The notes: generated from the letters alone by a model not told the origin. A stretch of DNA of 64,000 nucleotides from Longimycelium tulufanense (GCF_014645795.1 NZ_BMMK01000002.1:154982-218981), one strand, 5' to 3'. Shown: positions 28,522-37,262, counted from the first letter of the stretch. Numbers and translations are program-made.

Positions 28522-28560
28522 CGCCCGTGCGCCACGCGGTCGTCGCGCGGCGCACGGGCG
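28522..28560. terminator. Bidirectional hairpin between PLA2 and the lectin gene
   Basis: CGCCCGTGCGCC and GGCGCACGGGCG form a perfect 12-bp stem around a 15-base loop. It lies 22 bases after the PLA2 stop and 36 bases after the stop of the convergent gene. No T tract on either side. Confidence 0.6.
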
Positions 28561-28596
28561 GGTGTCAGTTCCTGCTACCGGCACACCTGCGCTGGT

Positions 28597-30045
28597 TCAG
28601 CGTTGTTGGGTCCAGTGTTGGCTGGGGTTGGTGGGTTGGCAGCGGATCATGATCACGGTGGTGCGGGGTGTGTTGGAGGAGATGTCCATGCACAGCCCGT
28701 TGTGGTTGCGGATGGTCTTGTCCGGAGTCAGTTCCCAGTGCTGGCTGGGGTTGGTCGGCTGACAAGTGACCATCTGCACGGCGGTGTCCTCGGCGTTGGA
28801 GGACAGGTCCATGCACAGCCCGTTGAAGTTCCGAATGGTCCTGTCCGCCCCGAACGCCCACCGCTGACTCGGGTTGGTCGGCTGACAGTTCATCGTCAGC
28901 ACGATCTCCCCCCGGTTGTTGGTGTTGAGATCCATACACAACCCGTTGGAGTTGCGGATCATCGTGTCACTCAGCGCTGACCACCGCTGGCTGGGGTTCC
29001 CGAAGGCACACCGCACCGCGATCACCGGCGTACCCGGGTTGTTCGACACGATGTCGGCACACAGCTCCTGCGCAGCATTGCGCAGCGACCCGTCGGCCGC
29101 CCACGTCCACCGCTGGGCAGCCTGGCCCGGCCGACACTTCTGCGTCACCACCGTGTTCTGGGGAGTGGCCTGGGCACACAGCCCATTGGTGTTGCGGATC
29201 GTGCCATCGGCGTGCAACGTCCACCAGTACTGACTGCCGTTGCCGAACTGACACCGGATCATGATCACCGGCGTGTCCGGATTGTTGGAACCGATATCCC
29301 AACACAACCCGTTGCTGTTACGGATGGTCACCCGCGGAATCTGCTCACCAACCCACCCGGCGATGGTGTCCAGGCGGACCCCACGCGCCCCATCCCGGGT
29401 CTCGGTCTCACCCAGACACCCCTTCTGCCACGAGGTGTGGTTCAGGCCCACCAGCTCGACACGCCCACCGGCCTCCCGCAACAGCGGACCACCCGCATCA
29501 CCCTTACAGATCGCCGCCGTGGCCTCCGCTCCGACGACGTCCACCCGCGTGCCGGTGACCTCCTCCACCCTGAACGACGCCACGTGCGCCTGGTTCGGCA
29601 CCCACTCCTCCGCAGTACGCCCAAACCCCGCGGCCCGCAGCACCTCACCCGACCTCGGCGCCACCGTCGACACCGGAACCGGCGGCACCCCCAACACCGG
29701 ACGCGCCAACCGGGCCAACACCACCGCACGATCCGCACGCCGCACGGTGTCCACGACCGTCACCCGCTGGCCATCCTGGCCCCGCAGATCCGACCGCCCC
29801 ACCGTCGCCGTCGCCTTCCCTACCCCACCGGACGGGAAGCATGGACCCGCCGTGGCCACCCACTCCGGATCAACCAACACCCCACTACACGACCGCCCGT
29901 CGACATCCACCTTCGCGACGAATGGAAGCTCCCCGGCCTTGACCGCGCTACCAGCGCTCACCGCCAGAGCCGGCACCCCGGACACCACAGCCGACACCGC
30001 CGTCAGCAGACCCACCAGGCCCGCCCTCACACGTCTCCCAGACAC
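28597..30045 (-). CDS. Secreted trypsin-fold pseudoprotease with two ricin-type lectin domains
   Basis: Exported protein of 482 residues: signal peptide (about 1-30, ending ALA-VSA), S1 peptidase-like domain (about 35-235), then six beta-trefoil repeats (about 240-482). The catalytic His position reads TAGPC instead of TAAHC, and the Ser position reads CKGDAGGP instead of GDSGGP, so His and Ser are lost and the domain should be inactive. The six repeats each open with IRN-like residues and NGLC and end with QxW (QYW, three QRW, two QHW), i.e. two complete lectin folds. Carbohydrate binding is inferred. GTG at 30045 follows GGGGAG. The frame is open 15 codons upstream. Confidence 0.88.
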   Translation of the reverse strand: MSGRRVRAGLVGLLTAVSAVVSGVPALAVSAGSAVKAGELPFVAKVDVDGRSCSGVLVDPEWVATAGPCFPSGGVGKATATVGRSDLRGQDGQRVTVVDTVRRADRAVVLARLARPVLGVPPVPVSTVAPRSGEVLRAAGFGRTAEEWVPNQAHVASFRVEEVTGTRVDVVGAEATAAICKGDAGGPLLREAGGRVELVGLNHTSWQKGCLGETETRDGARGVRLDTIAGWVGEQIPRVTIRNSNGLCWDIGSNNPDTPVIMIRCQFGNGSQYWWTLHADGTIRNTNGLCAQATPQNTVVTQKCRPGQAAQRWTWAADGSLRNAAQELCADIVSNNPGTPVIAVRCAFGNPSQRWSALSDTMIRNSNGLCMDLNTNNRGEIVLTMNCQPTNPSQRWAFGADRTIRNFNGLCMDLSSNAEDTAVQMVTCQPTNPSQHWELTPDKTIRNHNGLCMDISSNTPRTTVIMIRCQPTNPSQHWTQQR

Positions 30046-30171
30046 GACAAGACTCCCCTGGTATTTTCCGGAAGGTCCTACACGCAGCAATGCGCCGATC
30101 CGCTGCCGATTTCGACAGCGAACACCCCTGAGTCAGGGATTGTTGACGTCATTCCCGCTGCAATGAAATAT

Positions 30172-30666
30172 TCAGCTACCAACCCGCAGCTCGATCAGGA
30201 TGGTAGGGCTACTCACGAGACCTTCCCCAACGCCCTCGAGTCGGTGCCTGTCCACATCGAGAGTCTCAGTCTTTCCATTGGCCGTGAGCGTGGCGCGCAC
30301 CGGGTGTTCCTCGGCCTGAATTGCGAAGGTCTCGGGAATCTCCAGGGTCAGGTAACCGGTGGAACCGGTGACCCGGAAGCAGTACTGCCCCTCCTTGTTG
30401 TGACGGGTCAGCACGGTGATCTGCTTGTCGACGTCGTCACACTTGGTCAACAGGATATGACCGTCACCCTTGTGCAGGGTGATGCCCTTCTCCTTGAGGA
30501 TTGCGGCCGCCCCTGGGTATCCGTAGTCTTCCACAGCCGGAGGTTGATCATCTTCCTTGGCGGACGGCGACCCGGCTGCTGCCACGGCAACAGCCGTCGC
30601 ACCAGCGGTGAGCGCCGTGATGCTGAGCGCACTCGCGATCATCAGTCTGCGCACGCGAAGAGGCAC
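30172..30666 (-). CDS. Small exported protein of unknown function
   Basis: Protein of 164 residues with a signal peptide (basic MPLRVRRL, then ASALSITALTAGATAVAVAA). The mature part has KEKGITLHKGDGHILLTKCD and CFRVTGSTGYLTLEIP, with two Cys that could pair. It looks like a small beta-rich domain seen in other actinobacterial exoproteins; I cannot name the family. GTG at 30666 follows GAAGG at 8 bases. Same direction as the lectin gene, 126 bp upstream of it. Confidence 0.7.
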   Translation of the reverse strand: MPLRVRRLMIASALSITALTAGATAVAVAAAGSPSAKEDDQPPAVEDYGYPGAAAILKEKGITLHKGDGHILLTKCDDVDKQITVLTRHNKEGQYCFRVTGSTGYLTLEIPETFAIQAEEHPVRATLTANGKTETLDVDRHRLEGVGEGLVSSPTILIELRVGS

Positions 30667-30980
30667 TTCAAGAACCTTCCCAGTACGGTACTAGCGACAT
30701 CAACAGATGAGGCCGCCACGAGGGCAAAAAGCCCGGTAAAAGCGACGTGAACTTACCACGCCACACGCGGACGAACAAAATGTGATGCACACCATAACCT
30801 TGATCCGACGTTTGGAGGTAGTCGCACACCTACTTATGCCTTAGCAGATGGGTGGCACGACGACCGATGGGGGGTCCACTAGGTTTCGGTCGCATCGACG
30901 TGTTATTCCTGTGTTCGGCGACGTGGGGCCGATGGTGCTCCACGATTTGCCAGCTCACAAGCTGGATAGAGGGGCCTACC
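30667..30980. other. AT-richer divergent region before the toxin gene
   Basis: No gene. Base composition is clearly lower in GC than the core genes. The toxin frame is open from 30852, but a GAGGGG ribosome site (30970-30974 and adjacent) supports the TTG at 30981 as the start. I could not fix a promoter for either flanking gene. Confidence 0.4.
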
Positions 30981-33900
30981 TTGCAAAGAAGATGGCTTGG
31001 GCACGAACGTAACGTGCTCGCGCTGTTCCTCCGCGTGTTAGCGCTTGTTCTCGTTATATCCATACTCGGGACCGAGCCTGCCGTCGCGACAGAGGTCGCA
31101 AGTGACGACGAGATCGTCAATCCGATTCCGGACACCGACCGTGGTCGGATCGTGCAGCTGTGGAAGTCCGGCGGACCGGCGGTCAAGGCAGCTGCGGAAG
31201 CTGCCCTGCTGGGCACCGACGAGGACGTACGTCGGTTCCTGGACAGCGAGAAGGACATCGCCGAGTTCCACGACGAGCGGATCTCGGCTGTGCAGATCTT
31301 CACCCTGGGTGGCCGGGGCGTGCGGGAGGCCGCCAAGAAGGCGCTCGCCGGTTCCCGGGAGGACCTGCGCAACTTCCTCAAGAGCGGGTGGCAAACGCCG
31401 CTGGAACACGACCAGCGGGTCAGGGTCACGCAGATCATCAGTGCCGGTGACCGAGGCGTTCGGGAGGCTGGCAAGGCCGCGCTGAACGGCTCGATCCAGG
31501 ACGTCCGCAAGTTCCTCAACGAGGGCCAGTACGTCGCTCGCGACCATGACGACCGCGTCAAGGTTGTGCAGATCATGAGCAAGGGCGGTCCAGCCACCAA
31601 AGAGGCCGCGAAACTCGCCCTGAACGGATCCATCGAGGACGTTCGCGAGTTCCTGCGCGTCGGACAGCACATTGTCCGGGCGCGTGACCAGGAACGGACC
31701 ACCGTCGGCCAGTTGGCCGAGCAAGCCCGCGAAGCGGGCATGCGCGCCGCGCAGGCGACCGAGGCCGCGAAGGAGGCTTCCGACCGCGCGGTGAACGCCG
31801 CGCGCCTGGCCAAGGAGGCCGCCGCGAAGGCTGCTGCGGAGACCGCTGCCGCGAAGAACGATGCCACACAGGCGGGAAACGCGGCTGGCCGTGCCGCCGA
31901 CGCCGCACGCCGTGCGGCTCAGGCCGCCCAGGTCGCCATCAACGCGGCGCAGGCGGCGAACTCGGCAGCGCGGGTAGCCGCCGCCGCCGCGGCGCAGGCC
32001 GCCGCGGCGGCGGTGGGTGCGGCGCAGGCTGCGACGCGTGCACGCCATGCGGCCACGGCTGCCGCATCGGATGCTGGACAGGCAGCTGATGCGCGCAAGG
32101 CTGCAGAGGGTGCGCGCGATGCCGCACGCGGGGCGCGGCTGGCGGCCGACGCCGCGGACAAGGCTGGGAACGCGGCCGCTGCGGCGGGTGACGCGGCTCG
32201 TGCCGCCGCTAACGCGGGCGCGAATGCGGATGCCGCGGCGAACGCGGCCGACGAAGCCGGCGGGTACGCGGACCAGGCTGGCGCGCACGCCGCGACCGCC
32301 CGTCAGGCCGCGGCCACGGCGCGGCGGCATGCCCGTGAAGCGACCCGGGCGGCGAATGCCGCTGAAGCATTGGCGCGCGAGGCCGCGCAAGCCGCGTACG
32401 AGGCGCGTAACGCGGCGAATTCTGCCGCCCAGCACGCGGAAGCGGCCGCGCAGGCCGCCGACGAAGCAGCCAAGCATGCCGGGGAGGCCGCGAACGCGGC
32501 CAGGGAGGCCACGGAACACGCCAAGGCGGCGAAGACCGCTGCTGACGCGGCCAGTGCCGCTGTTGAACAGGCGCGTCGGGTCGAGGAGCTGGCCCGCAAG
32601 GCCGAGGCCGAGGAGCTGAGGACCCGAACCGCAACCGGCATCGAGCAGGCCAAGGACCTGAAGGCCACTGTCGATCAACAGCGGTTCGAGGCCAGGCGGG
32701 CAGCCGAGGAGGCCGAGCAGCTCGATCAGGAGGCTGCCCGTCTCGCCGACGAAGCAGCAAAACCGGACACGGACCGGAACCTGGTCGTCAAGAATGGTCG
32801 GCGCATAGCCCTGCTGGCCATGAAGACCCGCGGGCCCTGGAGTCGTGCCGCCGCGGAGATGGCGCTCGCCGGCTCCGACGACGCAGTGGTTCAGTACCTC
32901 CGCTCGGGGTGGCGCTCTGCCGCGAAGCAGGACGAGCGGGAGAGAGTCGAACGACTCGCCGACGAGGCTGACTCGGCCGCGGTTCGGGAAGCCGCAGAAA
33001 AGGCACTCACGGGCGACGAGCAACAGATCAGTGAGTTCCTCCGCACGGGCCAGCATGAGGCGGCGTTCCACGACTACCGCGTTCGCGTGGTGCAGCTCAT
33101 GGAGGCCGGTGGTCGTGGGGTGAAGGAAGCTGGTAAGGCCGCGCTGAATGCTGGCTCGATCGATCGGCTTCGTGAGTTCCTCAACGCTGAGCAGTTCATC
33201 GCCCGGGCCCACGACGACCGTGTACGTGCGGTACAGCTGGTGGAGAGCGGAGGTCCCGAGGTCAAGGCAGCGGCGAGGATCGCTCTTGAGGGCCCCCCAC
33301 AGTTGTTACGGGCATTCATCCGAGTTGGGCAGTTCAAGGCGCAACGCAAGGATCAGCTCACCGCAACGCATGTAGCCGAGGTCCGGCGAGTCATCGCGGA
33401 GGCCGCCGGCATCGCCGCGCGGGCCCAGGAGAACGCCGCCGAGGCCGGACGAACCGCGGCCATCGCCCGGAAGGCTGCGGCCGAGGCCGAGGGATACGCA
33501 CAGCAGGCAAAGGAGTCGGGGGACAAGGCAAAGGGCTACGCCGACGACGCCCGCAAGTCCGCACGACGAGCCGAGCAGTCGGCCGCGGACGCCGCGCAGT
33601 CGGCAAAGGCAGCCCGCGAAGCCGAGGCAACCGCCCACCGCGCCGCCCGTGAGGCCGAGTACTCCGCCGCACAGGCACAGTCCTCGGCCATCGCCGCCCG
33701 TGCCTCGGCGAATGACGCGTACGCGGCCGCCGCGGAAGCTCGGGCCTCCGCCGAAGCAGCAGGCAAGGACGCCGAGGCAGCCGACAAGGCATGGAAGGAC
33801 GCCCTCGACACCGTCGCCACCAAGCAACGCGCCGAAGAGGAAGCCCGACGCCGCGACGAGGAACGACGGAAGGCGGAAGCCGAACTCGCCGAGATGGAGC

Positions 33901-34505
33901 GCGCCCTCCAGGACGAAACCACCGAAGACAACGGCTTCAGTTGGTCCGACCTCGGCCACACGGCCCTCGACGGTATCGGCCTGATCCCACTCATCGGCGA
34001 ACCCGCAGACGGCATCAACGCCGCCTGGTACGGAGCCGAAGGCGACTACGTCAACGCAGGCATCTCCGCCGCAGGCATGATCCCCCTCGTCGGCGACGCC
34101 GCCAAAGCCGGCAAATACGCCGCCAAAGGCGGAGACGCTGTTCTAGCCTTCCTCAAAGCACAACGAGCCGCAGGCAAACCCGCTCATATCTGGTCACACG
34201 GTCCACCCGGTAACCCTGCAAGGAATGCCTACAATCACTTCAAAAAGCACAAGGGAGATTTCCCAGATTTAAAGAATGCGCGACAGTACGTTGATAGGGC
34301 ACACAACTTCGTCCATAACCCACCGTCCGGCACTCACTTCCGATACCGCGAGTCCGGACAAGTGGTATCCTATCAACCAAGCACCAAGACCTTTTCAATC
34401 TCAGAAAGAGATGGCACTCCGGTCACTTTTTATAAGATTAAACGAAGCGATGAATCGGCCTGGAGATACTTCGACAAACAAGGATCGGCAAGCCCACCAA
34501 AATGA
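30981..34505 (+). CDS. ALF-repeat polymorphic toxin with pretoxin and C-terminal nuclease-like tip
   Basis: Exported protein of 1174 residues. Signal peptide: RRWLGHER, then ALFLRVLALVLVISILG, cleavage near AVA-TE. Four ALF repeats of about 46 residues (each with GxxxV(K/R)EA and A(L)xG...D(V/L)RxFL) are followed by about 300 residues of Ala-rich coiled coil, four more ALF repeats and a second coiled coil (about residues 800-975). A Gly/Ala-rich pretoxin segment, GLIPLIGEPADG to AGMIPLVGDAAKAGKYA (about 1000-1055), precedes a tip of about 110 residues with HFKKHKGDFPDLKNARQYV. The tip resembles BECR-type RNase toxins; that is inference. TTG at 30981 has GAGGGG upstream. The tip is much poorer in GC than the rest. 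Confidence 0.85.
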   Translation: MQRRWLGHERNVLALFLRVLALVLVISILGTEPAVATEVASDDEIVNPIPDTDRGRIVQLWKSGGPAVKAAAEAALLGTDEDVRRFLDSEKDIAEFHDERISAVQIFTLGGRGVREAAKKALAGSREDLRNFLKSGWQTPLEHDQRVRVTQIISAGDRGVREAGKAALNGSIQDVRKFLNEGQYVARDHDDRVKVVQIMSKGGPATKEAAKLALNGSIEDVREFLRVGQHIVRARDQERTTVGQLAEQAREAGMRAAQATEAAKEASDRAVNAARLAKEAAAKAAAETAAAKNDATQAGNAAGRAADAARRAAQAAQVAINAAQAANSAARVAAAAAAQAAAAAVGAAQAATRARHAATAAASDAGQAADARKAAEGARDAARGARLAADAADKAGNAAAAAGDAARAAANAGANADAAANAADEAGGYADQAGAHAATARQAAATARRHAREATRAANAAEALAREAAQAAYEARNAANSAAQHAEAAAQAADEAAKHAGEAANAAREATEHAKAAKTAADAASAAVEQARRVEELARKAEAEELRTRTATGIEQAKDLKATVDQQRFEARRAAEEAEQLDQEAARLADEAAKPDTDRNLVVKNGRRIALLAMKTRGPWSRAAAEMALAGSDDAVVQYLRSGWRSAAKQDERERVERLADEADSAAVREAAEKALTGDEQQISEFLRTGQHEAAFHDYRVRVVQLMEAGGRGVKEAGKAALNAGSIDRLREFLNAEQFIARAHDDRVRAVQLVESGGPEVKAAARIALEGPPQLLRAFIRVGQFKAQRKDQLTATHVAEVRRVIAEAAGIAARAQENAAEAGRTAAIARKAAAEAEGYAQQAKESGDKAKGYADDARKSARRAEQSAADAAQSAKAAREAEATAHRAAREAEYSAAQAQSSAIAARASANDAYAAAAEARASAEAAGKDAEAADKAWKDALDTVATKQRAEEEARRRDEERRKAEAELAEMERALQDETTEDNGFSWSDLGHTALDGIGLIPLIGEPADGINAAWYGAEGDYVNAGISAAGMIPLVGDAAKAGKYAAKGGDAVLAFLKAQRAAGKPAHIWSHGPPGNPARNAYNHFKKHKGDFPDLKNARQYVDRAHNFVHNPPSGTHFRYRESGQVVSYQPSTKTFSISERDGTPVTFYKIKRSDESAWRYFDKQGSASPPK
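33555..33896 (+). repeat. 342-bp exact repeat, copy A (inside the toxin gene)
   Basis: Encodes residues about 859-972 of the toxin's second coiled coil. Identical base for base to 34991-35332 (offset 1436). Identity stops sharply at both ends, at C/G on the left and G/C after GAGATG on the right. Confidence 0.97.
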
Positions 34506-34771
34506 CAGATGAAACCAAGTATCGATGCCGCGTCTGCGGGTATCGGCATGGCAATTTTATGCCTTGGGGCGAGGATGGAAGGTATGGAAGCTTTGAAATA
34601 TGTCTTTGCTGTGGCGTACAGTTCGGCGATGAAGATGACACCCTAGCATCGATCAGGGCGTTCCGGTGTGCATGGATCGACTCGGGGTGTCCATGGCATG
34701 ATCCAAAATACCGACCTCATGATTGGGATGCTAGGAGTCAACTTGCTTTGATCCCGCCCGAGTTTCGCTAA
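34502..34771 (+). CDS. Cys-rich (CPCC-like) immunity protein
   Basis: Protein of 89 residues whose ATG overlaps the toxin stop as ATGA, the classic toxin-immunity arrangement. Cys pairs YRCRVCGY and EICLCCGVQFGDED suggest a small zinc-ribbon-like fold of the Cys-rich CPCC type often found next to polymorphic toxins; SGCPWHD is also typical. Predicted to neutralise the C-terminal tip in the cytoplasm. GC content is near half, like the toxin tip and unlike the surroundings, so tip and immunity probably arrived together. A hairpin terminator follows. Confidence 0.82.
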   Translation: MTDETKYRCRVCGYRHGNFMPWGEDGRYGSFEICLCCGVQFGDEDDTLASIRAFRCAWIDSGCPWHDPKYRPHDWDARSQLALIPPEFR

Positions 34772-34797
34772 TCCCTAGCAAAGCGGGCAGATGGCGT

Positions 34798-34833
34798 GGG
34801 GCGGGTGCAGCGATTAGTTGCTGTACCCGCCCC
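34798..34833 (+). terminator. Terminator of the toxin-immunity operon
   Basis: Arms 34798-34811 and 34820-34833 form a 14-bp stem with one mismatch and an 8-base loop, 26 bases after the immunity stop. No long T run follows. It also argues against translation starting at 34796. Confidence 0.65.
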
Positions 34834-34987
34834 CTTGGGTGAGTTTAGGAACCTCCATCACGCCTGGCGCAGCTCACCTAACGATCCGGACGATTGCAAG
34901 TCCGCCGGCGGCCTCGTGGAGCTTCTGGTGTCTGGCGAGTCCGTGACACCGGCTGGTGACCCTCAACCTGGCAGACCGGGTTGGATC

Positions 34988-35716
34988 GTGAAGTCCGCAC
35001 GACGAGCCGAGCAGTCGGCCGCGGACGCCGCGCAGTCGGCAAAGGCAGCCCGCGAAGCCGAGGCAACCGCCCACCGCGCCGCCCGTGAGGCCGAGTACTC
35101 CGCCGCACAGGCACAGTCCTCGGCCATCGCCGCCCGTGCCTCGGCGAATGACGCGTACGCGGCCGCCGCGGAAGCTCGGGCCTCCGCCGAAGCAGCAGGC
35201 AAGGACGCCGAGGCAGCCGACAAGGCATGGAAGGACGCCCTCGACACCGTCGCCACCAAGCAACGCGCCGAAGAGGAAGCCCGACGCCGCGACGAGGAAC
35301 GACGGAAGGCGGAAGCCGAACTCGCCGAGATGCACGAAGGTGCGACAGACTTCTGGGACGGGAACTGGTTGCTGACTTCCATCGTCATCAGTGTCGGAGG
35401 ATTCGCGGCAGACCTGCACCCGGCGCTTCGCGCGGAGGAGCTGCGCAGCTTTCGCAGTGGTCTGGAGGACGTGTGTATCAATCCTTGTCTGGGACCGCCG
35501 TTCTGGACTCAATGGAGGAGTGGTGCTCCACATTGGTGTAGAACTGGACGGGTCAGGACATGTGAAAATAAATCGGTGGGCAACTGACAGTACAGACGAA
35601 AAAACAAGCTCCACTTCTTCATCGGCGATCTCGACCAGACCGACCTGCCCGAGATCATCGATCAGTTAAGCGAGATCGAGGACCGGTACCCAGTCCTGGG
35701 TGAACGCAATTCGTAG
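34988..35716 (+). pseudogene. Orphan cassette: toxin coiled-coil copy joined to a frameshifted immunity-like gene
   Basis: A GTG at 34988 leads straight into the 342-bp copy of the toxin coiled coil. At its end (35332) the frame runs into DFWDGNWL, ISVGGF and LRAEELRSF, which belong to a small single-domain protein, not a toxin. The rest is recovered only by changing frame three times: at GTGTGT near 35473 (then YQSLSGTAVLDSMEEW), near 35520 (then LHIGVELDGSGHVKI) and at an A6 run near 35600 (then NKLHFFIGDLDQTDLP to the TAG at 35714). The translated frame instead stops at 35585-35587. The DGNWL...VGGF...SMEEW...GHxxI...DQTxLP pattern resembles immunity proteins of polymorphic toxins (WapI-like). 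The exact family is uncertain. Confidence 0.75.
34991..35332 (+). repeat. 342-bp exact repeat, copy B (orphan cassette)
   Basis: Perfect copy of 33555-33896, in the same orientation, 1436 bp downstream. It is a ready substrate for recombination that would delete the present toxin tip and its immunity gene and fuse the cassette to the toxin body. Confidence 0.97.
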
Positions 35717-35834
35717 TGTACCTATGGATGGACATCCATCCCACGACCTGGTGTGACACGACGTGCGGCCGTGGCCGGAACGACCTGCCCACCGCCGCAC
35801 GTCAACACGAGTGCTCGAGTTCACTCCCGGTGAT

Positions 35835-36209
35835 CTACAGCGGCCGGGGCTTGATTCGGACGTGGACCTCGTAGCCGCCGTAGGTGGTGCGGGCGGTGTC
35901 TTGTCTGGCAACGGCTTCATGGATGGTGTTACCCAGCAGGATGAGGTGCGAAAGGTAGGCCCCAACGAGGAGGTCGGCGGCGTCGGAGCGGAGGTGCTCC
36001 GGGTGCAGGTCGCACATGTTCGCCAGGGCCTCGGCCGCGCGCGGGGTGATGAAGGTGAGCAGCGGGTGCGGATCGGTGTCCTCGCCGACGGGCGGGATAT
36101 GGGCAGGGTCGATGAGGATGTCGGTGCTGTCGTCGGTGCAGGCGCACGGCTCCTCACAGTTGAGGATTCGGCGCAGCAGGCATCCGGTTGGTCTGGCGTC
36201 GTGCGGCAA
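35835..36209 (-). CDS. Hypothetical protein beside the Scr1/DUF397 pair
   Basis: Protein of 124 residues, not recognised. Codon use is normal for the genome (high third-position GC), which supports a real gene. Features are CLLRRILNCEEPCACTDDS, with four Cys, and a helical acidic part NMCDLHPEHLRSDAADLLV. No signal peptide. I chose TTG at 36209 because GAGGGGGA lies about 7 bases before it; the frame continues to 36236. Divergent from the regulator gene, so it may be under its control. Confidence 0.6.
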   Translation of the reverse strand: MPHDARPTGCLLRRILNCEEPCACTDDSTDILIDPAHIPPVGEDTDPHPLLTFITPRAAEALANMCDLHPEHLRSDAADLLVGAYLSHLILLGNTIHEAVARQDTARTTYGGYEVHVRIKPRPL

Positions 36210-36339
36210 AGCAGTTCCCCCTCTTTCCCAAGGCAAGACGAAACCCGGTCTCAGTCGGACCTGACTGAGACGTGAATTTGGTTCTGGTATGACGCGACTC
36301 CCGAGCCGTCGACGAGGAGGACGGTAAATGGTGCACGTA

Positions 36340-36364
36340 CACTGATCTATTACACGAATCAGTG
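36340..36364. promoter_or_regulatory. Inverted repeat in the divergent regulator region
   Basis: CACTGAT and ATCAGTG are perfect 7-bp arms around 11 bases, a spacing that suits a dimeric helix-turn-helix protein. It lies about 40 bases before the regulator start. Candidate autoregulatory operator. Confidence 0.45.
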
Positions 36365-36389
36365 ATCGCGATCGAAGGTCAACGCTGGC

Positions 36390-36395
36390 TAGGGT
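36390..36395 (+). promoter_or_regulatory. -10 box (TAGGGT), leaderless promoter of the Scr1-like regulator
   Basis: TAGGGT ends 6 bases before the ATG at 36402. The 15-base string from -10 to ATG is identical to that of the gene at 43888-44514. Confidence 0.55.
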
Positions 36396-36401
36396 CGCAC
36401 C

Positions 36402-37262
36402 ATGCCAACCACGCAGACGCGTCGGAAGCTGAAGGTCGGAAGGTTCGTTCGCGAGCTACGCGAACGATCGGGACGTTCCGCCGAGGACGCGGCGGGGCTC
36501 CTTGGCTGTTCCCGACCAACCATCACGCGGCTGGAGAACGGACAAACACTGTGCGCCCGCACCGAACTGTTGGAACTGGTCCGCTACTACGGGGCGACCG
36601 ATGATGAGCGGGCCGAAGCGCTGACGCTGTGGGAGAACGCGAAGCAGGACGGAAGGCGCACCACGGCGACCGGACGCTCACCAAACCAGCTCCGAGCCCT
36701 TCTTCGTGCCGAGGCAGAAGCCAGTGAGAGCAGGACGATCGCTCCTCTCGTCATTGATGGCCTCCTGCAGACAGCGGACTACGCACGGGCAATCAACCGT
36801 GCGCCAAGCGGATTCCGAGGTACCGAGGTCGATGTTGAGCGTGCCGTGCGGGCACGGCTCAGGCGGCAACAGGTTCTACAGGGACCGAACCCCCTCCGAA
36901 CGCACGTCCTGATGGATGAGAGTGCCATCCGCCGCGTCGTCGGTGGGCCGGCGGTGATGTTCGGCCAGTTGCAACGGCTCCTGACCCTCATTGAACGGAC
37001 AAACATCACGCTTCAGGTGGTTCCGTTCGGCATCGGTGCCTACGGGACGATGTCCGGCGGCTTCACGCTCCTGCGCTTCCCTGACCCAAGTGAGCTTCCC
37101 GTCACCTACGTGGAGTACCCGGGTGGCGGTGTCTGGGTAGAAGATGAGGCGGAAGTAAGGAAGTTCGCGTCCACCTTCGAAGAGGTCCGACAGTTCGCGC
37201 TCACCCAGGCCGAGACCGCGGATCTCATCCGGGCCGCGGTCAGGGAACACGAGGGCAGATGA
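36402..37262 (+). CDS. Scr1-family helix-turn-helix regulator (XRE + DUF5753)
   Basis: Regulator of 286 residues. The N-terminal XRE domain (about 10-65) has RSAEDAAGLLGCSRPTITRL; the DUF5753 domain (about 105-280) has IDGLLQTADYARAI and LQVVPFGIGAYGTMSGGF. In actinomycetes such proteins form regulatory pairs with small DUF397 proteins, as here, and affect development or secondary metabolism. The targets cannot be read. ATG at 36402 is probably leaderless. The stop overlaps the DUF397 start as ATGA. Confidence 0.9.
   Translation: MPTTQTRRKLKVGRFVRELRERSGRSAEDAAGLLGCSRPTITRLENGQTLCARTELLELVRYYGATDDERAEALTLWENAKQDGRRTTATGRSPNQLRALLRAEAEASESRTIAPLVIDGLLQTADYARAINRAPSGFRGTEVDVERAVRARLRRQQVLQGPNPLRTHVLMDESAIRRVVGGPAVMFGQLQRLLTLIERTNITLQVVPFGIGAYGTMSGGFTLLRFPDPSELPVTYVEYPGGGVWVEDEAEVRKFASTFEEVRQFALTQAETADLIRAAVREHEGR

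Noticed and set aside
31700-32750. Repetitive DNA suspected as a CRISPR-like or tandem array
   Set aside because: The repetition is GCC/GCG-type codons of an Ala-rich coiled coil; there are no fixed-length repeats and spacers.
31038-33212. Minus-strand open frame of 724 codons opposite the toxin gene
   Set aside because: Antisense of the Ala-rich coiled coil and ALF repeats; low-complexity Gly/Arg/Leu product with no domain.
34796-35587. Complete gene starting at 34796
   Set aside because: The start lies on a 14-bp terminator hairpin and the first 60 codons are unrecognisable. The real content is the repeat copy and a frameshifted gene.
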